From Adiantum capillus-veneris (Eukaryota; Streptophyta; Polypodiopsida; Polypodiales; Pteridaceae), in NCBI GenBank assembly GCA_014529385.2, contig CM043959.1, positions 1,894,358-1,958,357 on the forward strand: 64,000 bases of DNA, given 5' to 3'. The notes below the pieces were generated by a model. The model was not told the origin of the DNA and did no database searches. It worked only from the letters and a program-made list of their open reading frames with translations. Position 1 is the first letter of the stretch, and each line of letters opens with the position of its first letter. The translations under genes and the position numbers were made by a program. Positions 34,320 through 46,421 of this stretch are shown in pieces.

Positions 34320-35850
34320 TTGAACCTGCCCATGCAAGATATTGAGGAGGGGAGGGTAAGGAACAAGATGCGAAGGTGGGAATATGTACTTCTCCCCTAC
34401 TTGAACAGAGTGAAAATAATCAATGCATTTATGCTCCCTTACATAGCCTTCAACCGTCTGTTGCTTAAGTTGTCCAAACGTAACTCGAAGGAATTCTTGA
34501 ATCTGGTAAACAGATTTTTATGGAAAAACAACATCAAAGACTTGATGCCCTGGCAATGGACTAGATGGGAATTCGTGGGCAAGACCAGTAGAGCACTCAT
34601 GCGGAGGCACATTGTGCCAAGTTTTTGGTAACAATCATGAATCAAGACCAAGTGTGGGCTATCATGACAAATGACATAATGGGTGATACTAAACTGTACT
34701 CTCAAGGTGGCCAATGGGATGGGCTTGAGATACACGACAAATTGCTTGCGCTGAGTTGGTTTGTCCTGAGGTTTGGGGGCACTACAAGTGAGTTTATTCA
34801 AAGACGCAGCAGAGCAACCAAGGCCTTGGAATGGGGAGAAATATCAAGGTATTTTCACAACTCTATAACTCACTAGTCCCCATGGCTACCTAAAGCGGGA
34901 AGCATCCTCTTGAACCTATTCAAGAGAGAAATTACCTGAAAGATTAATAACAAAGGAATACATCAACTTGACCAATTTTGGGACAGTAGTAGCAAAAAGT
35001 GAAAAGGAGTAGACCAACTGTCTATCCAGTTTCACCTCAGTAGGACTGAAAGTTTACTGGTCAGTAGAGCCTTAGAACGGCTCGATAGATTTTGTTTGCC
35101 TGCTTGCAAGTCCAAGTTCAAGTGGAAAGCATGGCGGTGGCCCAAGGATATACATTTTCTTAAACTTCAAACCAAGGACATGTACTACACCATGATGGTG
35201 TCGATGGATTGGTTTTCCCCTCTGAACAAGCAGTGGGGTAAGCATTGGGGGCGGGATTAAGATGGGTGTCGATAGCGAAGAACGTTTGGTGCCCCCAATG
35301 GCCACATGGGATGAAGGTCTTTTTATGGAAGGTACTTTGAGGAGCCTTACCAATTGATGTGAAAATTATAGCTAGAGGTATTGGTCCAGATAGATGCTCA
35401 CAATGCAGAGTGGCTAGTGAGGACCTACCTCACTTATTCAAGGAGTGCCCAACGAACTGGCAAGCAAGATTTGTAAATGAATTCAAAAAACTTGGAAGAT
35501 AGGTTTTTAATAAGAACGATCTCTTCATGGGAGGGATGGTGTTGAAAAGCCAAATGTTGCTAGCTTGTACGTAATACTTTAAGCACGTATGGAAGGCTAG
35601 AAACGGTCAGGTTTTCAAGAATGCCTTGGGAATAGCTAACTTCACAGAGATTCTATAAGAAAGTAGGGAGGCAATTGTCATCTCTACGAAATGGAAGAAC
35701 TCTAAAGAGTAGAAAGGCAGTTGGAGCCATGATGACTTACATGTTTGAGTGGGTGGATTCTCCCTTATGTCAAGGGTTGCTCCCAAGGCAAGCAACCTTT
35801 CTTTGTTTTGAAATCCCTATGAGTAGTGTGGGGTGGCTCCCCTCTTCGCC
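34320..35850 (+). pseudogene. 5'-truncated L1-like LINE, RT C-terminus and zinc-binding end (LINE A)
   Basis: The sequence starts abruptly in the RT thumb region. It has LLPYLNRVKIINAFMLPYIA, LVNRFLWKNN and PWQWTRWEF, typical of the C-terminal part of plant L1 ORF2 proteins. Later, scattered over frames, WPKDIHFL and IARGIGPDRCSQC with LPHLFKECP match the reverse-transcriptase zinc-binding (zf-RVT) segment. Many stops and shifts show it is dead. LINE A begins within about 10 bp of the right end assigned to the MULE-like region. Its last 420 bp (from 35429) form the first of three tandem copies. Confidence 0.75.
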
Positions 35851-37628
35851 GATGTATTAAAAATGTATCTGAGACACTCCATGGCTCAATACGAACATGA
35901 CTTCAATTTGTAAATTTTTGTGATTATTCCAATATAATACACACCATTGTGAGTTATGACAAAAAAAACACCGTTTTTTTTTTTTTGAGGAAAGCAGGTC
36001 TTTTAATGGCGTAGCAACAATAAAGAAATCTATCCAATGTTTTTTTTTTAAGGAAAGCGGGTCTTTTAATGGCGTAGCAACAATAGAGAACTCTATCCAA
36101 CGTTTTTTTTTTCCCCTTTTTAGCAATGTTCACAATATGTGAGCTAATTTAAGTTAAAAACCCTCACTTATTCAAGGAGTGCCCAACGAACTGGCAAGCA
36201 AGATTTGTAAATGAATTCAAAAAACTTGGAAGATAGGTTTTTAATAAGAACGATCTCTTCATGGGAGGGATGGTGTTGAAAAGCCAAATGTTGCTAGCTT
36301 GTACGTAATACTTTAAGCACGTATGGAAGGCTAGAAACGGTCAGGTTTTCAAGAATGCCTTGGGAATAGCTAACTTCACAGAGATTCTATAAGAAAGTAG
36401 GGAGGCAATTGTCATCTCTACGAAATGGAAGAACTCTAAAGAGTAGAAAGGCAGTTGGAGCCATGATGACTTACATGTTTGAGTGGGTGGATTCTCCCTT
36501 ATGTCAAGGGTTGCTCCCAAGGCAAGCAACCTTTCTTTGTTTTGAAATCCCTATGAGTAGTGTGGGGTGGCTCCCCTCTTCGCCGATGTATTAAAAATGT
36601 ATCTGAGACACTCCATGGCTCAATACGAACATGACTTCAATTTGTAAATTTTTGTGATTATTCCAATATAATACACACCATTGTGAGTTATGACAAAAAA
36701 AACACCGTTTTTTTTTTTTTGAGGAAAGCAGGTCTTTTAATGGCGTAGCAACAATAAAGAAATCTATCCAATGTTTTTTTTTTTAGGAAAGCGGGTCTTT
36801 TAATGGCGTAGCAACAATAGAGAACTCTATCCAACGTTTTTTTTTCCCCTTTTTAGCAATGTTCACAATATGTGAGCTAATTTAAGTTAAAAACCCTCAC
36901 TTATTCAAGGAGTGCCCAACGAACTGGCAAGCAAGATTTGTAAATGAATTCAAAAAACTTGGAAGATAGGTTTTTAATAAGAACGATCTCTTCATGGGAG
37001 GGATGGTGTTGAAAAGCCAAATGTTGCTAGCTTGTACGTAATACTTTAAGCACGTATGGAAGGCTAGAAACGGTCAGGTTTTCAAGAATGCCTTGGGAAT
37101 AGCTAACTTCACAGAGATTCTATAAGAAAGTAGGGAGGCAATTGTCATCTCTACGAAATGGAAGAACTCTAAAGAGTAGAAAGGCAGTTGGAGCCATGAT
37201 GACTTACATGTTTGAGTGGGTGGATTCTCCCTTATGTCAAGGGTTGCTCCCAAGGCAAGCAACCTTTCTTTGTTTTGAAATCCCTATGAGTAGTGTGGGG
37301 TGGCTCCCCTCTTCGCCGATGTATTAAAAATGTATCTGAGACACTCCATGGCTCAATACGAACATGACTTCAATTTGTAAATTTTTGTGATTATTCCAAT
37401 ATAATACACACCATTGTGAGTTATGACAAAAAAAACACCGTTTTTTTTTTTTGAGGAAAGAAGGTCTTTTAATGGCGTAGCAACAATAAAGAAATCTATC
37501 CAATGTTTTTTTTTTTAGGAAAGCGGGTCTTTTAATGGCGTAGCAACAATAGAGAACTCTATCCAACGTTTTTTTTTCCCCCTTTTTAGCAATGTTCACA
37601 ATATGTGAGCTAATTTAAGTTAAAAACA
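35429..37628 (+). repeat. Three 733-bp near-identical tandem copies of the LINE A 3' tail
   Basis: Units 35429-36162, 36163-36895 and 36896-37628 each begin CTCACTTATTCAAGGAGTGC and end near GAGCTAATTTAAGTTAAAAA. Differences are nearly confined to homopolymer length (T or C runs) and a single base (AGCAGG versus AGAAGG). Each unit contains the zinc-binding end of LINE A, its 3' untranslated region, and a further internal duplication of about 63 bp (TTTAATGGCGTAGCAACAAT twice) between poly-T runs. Confidence 0.95.
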
Positions 37629-37898
37629 AACCACAATACAGACTCTTATACATAGATGAATGAAAAATACTACTTCTCTAATATATCTCCTCGTGGCTTC
37701 AGAAAAATTAAATGGTATTCGTAATGGTTTCAAAAAAATTAAAAGGTATTCTTAATTCAAAGTTTCCCTCAACAACAACAAAAAGGATTCACTAAGTCTA
37801 TAGTACATAGCAACAAGCAACGATAAGGTACGTAGATTTGCAAGAGTATCAATTGAGAAGGGCGGATACAACATCTCAGTTGGATACAACAGCGCATG

Positions 37899-37949
<51 letters not shown>

Positions 37950-38550
37950 ACTTTGAAGAGAAGAAAATGCTAAAGAGAAGATAAAGGTTAAAAAAAACAC
38001 AAATATACCAATGCGAAGTTCACTACCTGTTTATATGGACACAAAAAGTCTTTTGACTTTCCACTTTCATATGTCTTTTGACTTTCCGTCCTCATCTATC
38101 TTTTGACTTTTTGCCTTCATCTGTCTTTCATTTCCTAAACTCGTCCTTCACTTAAGCACTTAATATGTTTTGAAAGAATTTTTTTTTTTCCGAAGATTGG
38201 GGGAGACCTAGTACCTACTACTCGGTCACTTTCTAATACATGGAACCTGTGAAGATCCTATTTCAAATTGGCCTCCTTCTGACCTCGAATGCAACACTCG
38301 ATCGACAGCCCGCCTTATCCTACTAACCTCCACCCTACTCTATTTTCCCTGCCCTTGCATAGTCCACCTCGCTCCTGCCTTGCAACACACTAACGAACGG
38401 CCCTGATCGGGATGTTTTACACTCATAAAAACGAGACAGAGAGACAAAGAGTCTGCAACTACGTCGTCGCTTGCAGGAAAACCAAAGAAAGAGAGAGACT
38501 GATTCTCTGGTCTGCACAAGTACAAAGAGAGTGAGAGGTCCTGGCCTAAA

Positions 38551-38583
<33 letters not shown>

Positions 38584-38653
38584 CCGGGTCTGTAGGTCTT
38601 TGCCGTCGCTTTGCAGACAAACCAAAGGAAGAGACAGACTCAGGGCTTGTAGC

Positions 38654-38696
<43 letters not shown>

Positions 38697-39126
38697 GGGG
38701 AGGAGACTACGCCATCGCAAGCACGTCTACACTTGGAGTCTCATGTTTGCCGTAGCACCGCCCGGGCCTCGCGTTTCAACCAAAATAGATAAAGGGGTAT
38801 TTTGGGAATTTCCAGTAATCAGAGGGGTATTTTTGCCATCTGTCAACGCCAAAATATACTCCTTCTTTTGCCCTTTGCTTTTCCAAGCGAGTATCGTGGT
38901 TGATTCCCCTTAATCAGACATGCGTACAGACTTATTTGGCTTTAGGGAAAAATAAATGCAATGAAACTCAAAAGGTAACGAAAGTTTAAGGAATGAAGCA
39001 TAAATGGCTCCACAACCTCTATATATATATATAAAGATTGAGTGTCTTTTGACTTTCCAATAGCTCAAGGCTTATGGCTTTTCATGTCCTATATCAACAC
39101 CCTTCACTTTTATATGGTGTTTTATT
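37629..39126. other. Microsatellite-rich interval, no gene
   Basis: Contains (GA)n at 37902-37946, 38553-38581 and 38658-38693, and a short repeat of CTTTTGACTTTCC words at about 38047-38135. An open frame on the minus strand here is just translated GA repeat (Ser-Leu runs). A GGGGTATTTTGGGAATTT word at about 38790 belongs to the repeat described at 39127-39240. Confidence 0.6.
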
Positions 39127-39240
39127 TTTTTGGGAAAATTACCAAAATACTCCTCTTACTTGTGAAAATCTCCAAAATACCCCAGTATTTTGTCATAAAT
39201 TCCCAAAAGCCCTTCAAATTTTCCTCTTTTCTTTTGGGCA
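39127..39240 (-). repeat. GGGTATTTTGG repeat, left copy (inverted)
   Basis: Reads ACCAAAATACTCC, CCAAAATACCCC and AAATTCCC words. This is the reverse complement of the series at 44235-44335. The two copies flank LINE B in opposite orientation. Confidence 0.65.
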
Positions 39241-40153
39241 AAACTCGCAATATGTGAGTGCATTGTATTATCATCACAAAAAAAAAACATTATCACAGAC
39301 CATGCTCAACCGAGCCATGGCCGCTACCATAACCATCATCACTCAAAAAAATACCATGGCAGACAGGGGAGCCACCCTTGACAAAAGACCGTACATCAGC
39401 TGAATGGGGAGCCATCCTCCACAGAAGCATGCCATAAAGCCGAACAAGAAAGGGGCGGGGCCCATAGTCTCCATCACCCACGAGGTCCTCCAAGGTGCCA
39501 CCATAGTAGATCTACTGTCACTAGACACAACCATGCCTCAAAGAAGCCAAGAACGGAGAAGAAAAAGACATGGAGGAGCTACTCAAACACCACGGAGCAC
39601 ACCGTCCAGGAATCGAGGGCTGTTGGGAGGAGGAGTACCACCAACACTCACACACCAGCAGAGCGGCACCCAAACCACATCAAACGAGAGAAATCTGTCA
39701 CTGTTGAGATATACCCACTCCAAATCAGAAACACCCCGGAGCGAGCAACAATGGCCAGGTTTCGAATCAAGCATTCGGGCAAGTGATGCCCCCCATAACT
39801 ACACACTGCAGACGAGTTGCTTTTCTCAGAGCCGGAGACAGATCGCCGTCCAGATCCCATGTGCAAAAATAGGGCTATGTTGAGAGGAGAACTGAGCTGA
39901 GACAAGAAATCAAGGCAGCCGAGCAGCCCACCCCTCAGGGCCACCCCTGCCCACCGGCACCCTGCCACAAATCGTGGCTTGCTCGTGCAGTATGCAGGTC
40001 AACTGCTCCATTTTGTCACGATCACCAGAGCCCCGAGACAACCCGCCTAACGAGCCCCCGAACTCTGCATGAGAATGACCAAGCCACCACAACAAACCCT
40101 ACACACAGTGAGTTCCCTCCAAATTTTCCAAAAGTCTTAAAATACCTCGGATT

Positions 40154-40768
40154 GTGAGACTAAATTTCTCCAAAGATAGAAAAATTTGTAGCTTTTATAA
40201 GAAGACTGCTTGTCTATCAATACAAGACTCTTTAGAGGTTGACATGCAAGCCCTTTTCAAGGAATCAACTGCAGAAAAGACTGTGGTACAGATAAGGAAT
40301 AACAAAGTCACAAGTGTAGGGGAGGGAAAAGAGGCCATGATTTGCGACAAAGAGGACACCGATGTGCAAGCTAACGTGGTGGAGATGAAAAGAGTCACAC
40401 CAATTATCCATGAATGTCTATCCAATGAAAATGCTTTAGTCTCCCCAGCTTCTACTCCGAAGCTTTTCACAATGTTAACAAAATCGACACTGCAAATCCA
40501 AGGGCTGAAAAGGGCCAAGAGGGTCAAGATAGTGGCAAGAGAATCCAGGTCAATGGGGATGACTGGTGCCTTAGAAGGGAAAGTCACCTCTCCACTCCCC
40601 ATTCTACCAAAAGGGGGGACTAGTGGCTTTTCAACCCACAACCCCTTTGAAGTACCCCTTGAAAAGAAATTCTTGGACTCTAAAGAACCTATGGATTCCC
40701 CAAGGGTCAGAATTGCTATGTCTGACCTGGAGGCAGATGTTGAGGAATTTGTCTCTCTCTCCCCATGA
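40154..40768 (+). pseudogene. LINE B ORF1-like frame
   Basis: A 204-codon frame ending at TGA 40766-40768, 14 bp before the ORF2 ATG. That spacing is typical of ORF1-ORF2 junctions. The product is charged and Ser/Pro-rich (KRVKIVARESRSM, PILPKGGTSGFS) with no CCHC knuckle or RRM that I can see. It may be only the C-terminal part of ORF1. In plant L1 elements ORF1 is an RNA-binding chaperone; that function is assumed from position. Confidence 0.45.
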
Positions 40769-40782
40769 ACCCCACACTTTAA

Positions 40783-40873
40783 ATGATTTCCTGGAATGTG
40801 AAGGGCATAAAAACGAAAGAGAAGCAAGAAAATATTTGGCAGTGCATGAAGAGGAGAAAAGATGTTAAATGTT
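40783..40873 (+). pseudogene. LINE B endonuclease N-terminus
   Basis: MISWNVKGIKTKEKQENIWQ matches the start of L1-type apurinic endonuclease (MISWNVRG, with the metal-binding Asn). The match stops at about 40870, where the inverted segment begins. Confidence 0.8.
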
Positions 40874-42250
40874 GGTGTTTGTAGGAACACCATCTTGATG
40901 ACCAAAACCTCCCAGAACTCTTGACAAAACTCGGCCGTGATCCCATCCCAACCTAGTGACTTTTCTTTGCTGAGCTTTTTGAGAGCCCTCGAGCATTTGT
41001 CCAGGGTGGCAAAAAACATCTTAGTCCTAGCTTCGCTGATTAATGGAGAGGGAGAGTCCTCCTTTCCAATGATTTGGCTGAGATGATCAAGCATCACTTT
41101 TCTCATCTGATAAGGACCGTTAATCTGCATTCCTTGGTTGTCGATCAAGGAAGAAATGGTACCCTGACGTTTTCTTACCTTGATCAATTTGAGTAGTGCG
41201 CTTTTGTTAGCTTCCTCCGTCTTAATGAGCCTCTCTTTGGCTTGAAGCCTAAGGAGGTTAGTTTCCTCCATTCCCCTCTTGTGCAATGCCTGCTTGATCT
41301 TCAACCATTCATTGTGATCTTGGTCGGAGGCCTTGCCTTGCATTTTCTTGAGGCCTAACTCCATTCCCTTCTTGTGCAATGCCTGCTTGATCTTCAACCA
41401 TTCATTGTGATCTTGGTCGGAGGCCTTGCCTTGCATTTTCTTGAGGCCTAACTCCTCAAATCTAGATTTGTAGATTGATATCACGTGGTTGTTAGATAGA
41501 CTTTTGAGCATAGGCCCTTTTCATTGCAGTTTGTATCTTTTACTAAATCTTTTCCATACATCGGTCCTTTCCAAGGTGATGTCTTGATTCATCTCTTCTG
41601 CAACCTTGAACACTAGAGCCTTGAAGTGAGCGTCTCTGAATAACTTTAGGTAGGTGATGAGTAATTTATTGGTACCCTGTGGCTGATGTATATCCTCTTT
41701 AGAAAATATCAAGGTTCCAAGGAGGGAAAAGTGGTTAGAGAAATTTTCATTCACAAGGACCTGCATCCGCAATGAAGAAGGCACCCAATCCCCACTATGA
41801 GAGAAATAGATCCTGTCGAGTCTGGAGGCCGAATGAGAGGATTGAAGACAGTTGTAAGTGAATCCAACATCGTCCTTCCAAGGGCAAGTTTTCCAGGCAT
41901 CAACAAGAGCCCATTTGTCCTCCAAGGAAAACCATTTCTTACGCTCACTCCCAACAAGAATATTTGAAGGGCCATGTCTATCTTGCCTGAAGCAAACCAT
42001 GTTAAATTCTCCAACCAGGTAAAAATCACCCTCTATTTGCAACATAGAGAGATCACCTCCATGGTAACATCCTGCAAAGTTGGCATCATTACATGTTGAC
42101 AATATTGAGCAAAATGCTATGTGCCTTAATACACACCATAACAGCCTTTCCTTACGGGTGTTTAGAAACAACTTTCGGCTCAAGATCCCTGTGGACTGCT
42201 GTCATCACTCCACTAAAACCATCAGGAGTGGTACCGTTAAAAAAAAGCAA
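40874..42250 (-). pseudogene. LINE B inverted segment: endonuclease body and RT start
   Basis: On the minus strand a continuous frame runs from about 42245 to 40880. It has GKAVMVCIKAHSI, IEGDFYLVGEFNMV (catalytic GDFN, here GEFN), DRHGPSNILVGSER and ASRLDRIYFSHSGDW, then a linker and RT beginning ALKKLSKEKSLGWDGITAEF. Stops: TAA near 42155 and TGA 41521-41523, both in frame. A 93-bp in-frame tandem duplication lies at 41268-41360 and 41361-41453 (KKMQGKASDQDHNEW twice). The GDFN Asp is replaced by Glu. This segment should lie in plus orientation after 40873. Confidence 0.8.
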
Positions 42251-42960
42251 TTCACCAAGAATTTTTTTTTCTTGGAGTTGCAAACCCAAAATGGAAAACA
42301 ATTGCTTGTCAAGATGTTTACTGATGATTCAATTCTCTTTCTCCAAGCGGAGGGAAATAATGTTAGACAAGCTTTGGAGATTGTCCAAGTTTTTGCCGTA
42401 GAGTCAGGATCTCAATGCAACATAGAAAAATCAAGGCTTATCTCATTGACGGAGGAGGATAATTTTGATTCTTCGCGGTGTTTTGGGGAGGTAGTGAAGA
42501 GAGGTAACATCTTTTATCACTTGGGTATGACTATTGGGGAAGGAATTACTCATAAGGATGCCTTTGATTGGGTTCAAGGAAAAATCAAAAAGAAAATTAA
42601 ATGGTGGCAGTTCATCTTGATCCCCTTCCATTGTAGAGCCATGATAATTAACACCTTCTTCATTCCATATATATCCTTCACGTCACCTTTCTTGCAATCA
42701 TCCCAAATAATGAAACTCCTCCTTGTTACCAATCAAAGAGTTTTGTGGAGAAACAAGCTTTCTGCTAGCAAACCTTGGCAGTGGGAAAAATGGGTGGCAA
42801 TTGCTAAACCAAAAGCTTAGGAAGGCCTTGGAATCCTTGACCCTATCACTCATGATATTGCTTTATGTGCCAGATTGTTTTACACCCTTGCCAACTTTGA
42901 AGAGAGCTGGGCAATGATGGCAACGGAAATGGTAATGGAAGCCCCTATGAGGTCTAAAGA
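42251..42960 (+). pseudogene. LINE B reverse transcriptase palm and thumb
   Basis: KQLLVKMFTDDSILFLQAEG holds the catalytic FTDD (FADD in most L1). It is followed by VFAVESGSQCNIEKSRL, FYHLGMTIGEG, IKWWQFILIPFHCRAMIINT and VLWRNKLSASKPWQWEKW. The last parts parallel LINE A (FLWKNN, PWQWTRWEF), so both belong to one LINE lineage. The frame ends at TAG near 42820 and continues decayed beyond. Confidence 0.8.
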
Positions 42961-43944
42961 AGGTTCATGGTCCAACCTCGACATACATAACAGGCTTCCC
43001 CCCCCGCCTATCGGAGTTAGCCCAAATAGGAGGTTTTACTAGGAAATTTATCAAAAAATATTGTAAATCAACGGTTACACTCAATTGGAAGGAAGAGGTA
43101 AGATATAGGAAAGGCCCTACCCGACACTGGTCTCCATGGGGACCCATTGTGGAAGCCTTGGGTCTTAATAACCACTTGATAGAAATAGCTAGGAATCTTA
43201 ACAACAAGGGCTTTGTCAACCTGGATTCTCTTTAGGATTACCAGAAAGGAGATTGGAGCTCATTTGAGTAGCTAAAGCTCTGTAACAATATATTGCTTCA
43301 AGAGGAAAACCTCATCCTCCCCCTGCTCCCCACCATTGGATTGGAAAGCTTGGAAATGGCCTGGAGAAAGTCTATTTTTCTCACCCAAGATGAAACCAAT
43401 TTATGAAAAGCTTTGCTCTTCAGCGGATTGGATTGATCGCCTCAATAGGGTCTGGTTCAAGAAATGGGTTGCTTAGCAACATTTAGAAGGACAAATGAGA
43501 CGAGAAGAAAAAAAAATTCTTTGGAGAATTCTCTTCGGTTTCGTCCCCACCAGCGGGGACAAGGCTAAAGCAAGAGGTCTAGCCAAAGGAATCTGTGTCA
43601 GATGCAAGCACGCGAACGAATGCCTCATGCACATATTCTGGAGTTGTCTGGTAATCAGAGCTTTTAGGGGCTCTATTTGCAAGTGGATATTCACACATCT
43701 AGGAACTCCCTTCTTTAGAAAAAACTTGGCTATGGGGTCTAGACACATCGACAATGTGGATCTTCTGACGGACATCTGCATTGTAGGAGCTACGATGTTG
43801 AGTGCAATGTGGAATTCTAGAAATGAACTTCTGTTTCAAAAGAAGGGGAATCCTTTGGACCCCAATGTTGTTCTAGAATTGTGTCAGTGGAAGATATTGT
43901 GTAATAGAAAAGAAAAAAAGCTTAAGCTTCGGATGAGAATGTAG
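42961..43944 (+). pseudogene. LINE B C-terminus with zinc-binding (zf-RVT) segment
   Basis: A decayed section, then a 149-codon frame (43495-43944): KKILWRILFGFVPTSGDKAK, ICVRCKHANECLMHIFWSC and AMWNSRNELLFQKKG. The CxxC...H...C pattern matches the zinc-binding end of plant LINE RTs. Confidence 0.8.
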
Positions 43945-44234
43945 TCGAGCTCTCGCAACCCCCCTTTCATGTATTATTTTCTTGAGAACCCTGGCAAAGG
44001 ATATGCTAGGGCGGATTCTAACTTGCTTATCTTTATGCAATTCAAGCTCAACTAAGCATTTTTTTAATAAAAGATGCTAAACCTAGAATTTGAATTGGTT
44101 ATGTAAGCTTCGGAGATGAATAGCTTCATTATTTTTTTAGCCATAATTGCCTTTTTTTGTGAGGTAATTTGTGACAAATTACTTGATAAGCACTCAAAAA
44201 TGAATAAAGATTATAAAATCTTGAAGAATCCAAC

Positions 44235-44335
44235 CAAAATAGATATAAGGGTATTTTGGGAATTTTTGAAATTTGAGGGGTATTTTGGAAATTTTTGCAA
44301 ATTAGAGGAATATTTTGGTCATTTTTCCTTTATTT
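44235..44335 (+). repeat. GGGTATTTTGG repeat, right copy
   Basis: AGGGTATTTTGGGAATTTTT, GGGGTATTTTGGAAATTTTT and GGAATATTTTGG in tandem, matching the reverse complement of 39127-39240 at roughly 80% by eye. Either a dispersed AT-rich repeat or inverted termini of a unit of about 5.2 kb. Confidence 0.65.
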
Positions 44336-45359
44336 TTTTAAAAATAGTGGTGACTGTAAATAGGTTGCACCATCTTTTGAGGTGGTTAATCAACAAGAAT
44401 CTATTTTAGATACCACCTTGGGATTGAAAATGGAAAATCAAAGGGTTGCCAAGTGGCTAATGAGGGAAGCGACATATGAAGCGGTCTATGAGGGAAGCGA
44501 GAGAAGGCATTATTGCCAAATGGCGCACTAGCGTGGTGCTAGCAAGGAGGTCTTTTTTATGGTGTTGGCAAGGAGGTCCTTTTCTTAAAAAGAATCCTAC
44601 TGCGTTTTTTTTGAAAGAATGCATTACCTCTAAGAGCCCCCCCCCCCCCCCCCCATCTTCCCCTTCAAAAAAAAGGAACAAAAAACTATACTACATACAA
44701 TCTGTCGTCTACGTCTTTGTGTCCCTCCCCCATCCTCGAAAATAGAGTTTCCATTAGTGGACTTAAAAAGCATGCTAACTCTAGGCTTTATACATCTATG
44801 CTCTTCAGCATCTGACTAACATCTTCACCAAGTCCTAAGATGCATGTCTGGGTAAAATGACAGAGACAAAATTCACAAAGTGTACTTCACACAGGCTGCA
44901 AAAATGTGGTTCTTCTTTTTTTTTCAATGCTCATTTGAGCTTGACTTGTACTAACGCAAAATAGTACATATATACCTTGGCATATCCTTTGCACAGGGGC
45001 AATCAACATTTACAAAAGAGACACTTCAATGGGCACAAAGCCTTATAAGGGGTTTAAGACCATTGACCCAAAATGTATCCTTAATCCAAATTCCAAATTT
45101 CTTGCTTCTACGCTATGTTTGCATCAAGAACATCTTCTTCTTCTTGGCAAGTCACTTCCTTTTGCTTGACAGAAGTCATCCGCAAGTGTCGAGCACTAGC
45201 TTTGCATGCAGCACTCTGTTCTTCTTTGGAAACATTGTTCATTCCCAGAAACCCAAATGGCTTTCAAAACTACATCTCTAACAATACAAATTTTTGTCCT
45301 TAAGACTGCATCGTCTAAGTGCATGGAGTCGAGCACTAGGTCTCGTCTAAAGAAAGGGG
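44336..45359. other. No gene recognised; poly-C tract
   Basis: An uninterrupted run of 18 C lies at 44637-44654 (G18 on the other strand). The rest is unassigned AT-rich sequence. Confidence 0.6.
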
Positions 45360-46200
45360 TGCCTACCTAGAAAAACACCTATCTATAGACCCTTCCAATG
45401 AAGATCTTAATTGTCGGGCATCCCCAAATGAGGTGGGATGCAGTCTTAGTATGCTGGTGGCATCTGATGTAGGTTCGATCTCCAAGACCCCTCATCTGAG
45501 CCTTGTCCCTAGTCGATAGAAAACCAAAAAGTATTTTCCATAGTAATTTTTTTTGCTCATCGTCACATTCAGCGTGCAACATGCTCTCCAGCACATGGCA
45601 CCATTTGATCCTGCTCTATGTTTTGAACCCAATTTTGTTGAGACGCCCAACTTACTGCTCAGAGAAGGCCAACTTCTCATAAATATTCTTTGTGGAGGGA
45701 GAAAGAAACGGCTTTCCCTCTGGCCACCTACATGCCTTCCATTCGACTGTCGTCAAACATGGAGGAAGAAAGGTATGGGAAAGGAGATCCAAGAGTCTAC
45801 CAACTAGGACCTCTTCCTGAAGGGGTAGTCTATTGACAAATTTCAATTGTTCAAGAGACTACCATCCTCCATCATGATGGGTCCCAGAGAGGCCAAGGTG
45901 CAAAAACCTTTGTTGTTGAGCCGTCTTGCAATTTTGGTCCAAAGGCTATCCCGAGGAAAACCTTGCAAAATTAGGCCCAAGGAGACCCATGTAGTAGAGC
46001 TGAGTTTTCCAATATCTAGTCTCTTCACCCCAGATGAATGTGGAGGCGGCTTTGCAACATTTACTTATGAATTTATTATTGAAATCTCCCATTGCAAAAT
46101 GCACCCCTTTGGAAGGAGAACATCTGTTTTGTAGAGTAAGATTCAACCACTTGCCTCCTGTAGATGTCAGAGTTGTATCATCACCATTTCCCTAGCCACA
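45360..46200 (-). pseudogene. LINE fragment, minus strand (LINE C)
   Basis: The minus strand encodes LLWKILFGFLSTRDKAQMRG then YIRCHQHTKTASHLIWGCP, closely parallel to the LINE B zinc-binding end. Upstream (46030-45850) it has WTKIARRLNNKGFCTLASLG, parallel to IARNLNNKGFVNLDSL in LINE B. It is a 5'-truncated, broken copy of the same LINE lineage. Confidence 0.75.
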
Positions 46201-46421
46201 TATAGACCCAGCTCTTATTAGATTCGACCAAAGTACTAAAAAATTTCACAGATAGGCCCTCACTGTGAATGACAGGGTCTAGAATGCCCAAACTTCCCCT
46301 ATAATTTCCCCGAGATGGCCAAGCATCATCTCAGCCATTTGGCCCGGGTTGGTCGAGCGACCTAAAACCTGAGAAAATATTTAAATGGTTAGGACACAAT
46401 TTTTGCTAAGTGTTGCACTCT

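Larger units (their letters stand above)
39390..44085 (+). mobile_element. L1-like LINE with an inverted internal segment (LINE B)
   Basis: Order on the plus strand: GC-richer 5' region (39390-40150), ORF1-like frame, start of the endonuclease, then about 1.38 kb in reverse orientation (rest of the endonuclease and start of RT), then RT palm, thumb and zinc-binding end in plus orientation, and a 3' untranslated stretch to near 44085. Part of the RT fingers/palm is missing at the second junction. Confidence 0.75.

Noticed and set aside
37752-38755. Frames with Ser-Leu or Arg-Glu runs
   Set aside because: They translate (GA)n microsatellites.
39404-39968. Open frames on both strands upstream of LINE B ORF1
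   Set aside because: Both strands are open because the region is GC-richer. No domain seen; more likely LINE 5' untranslated sequence.
40195-40873. Continuation of the long minus-strand frame from 41511 to 40195 as one protein
   Set aside because: Past about 40880 the frame runs antisense over LINE ORF1. It is an accident of the inversion junction.
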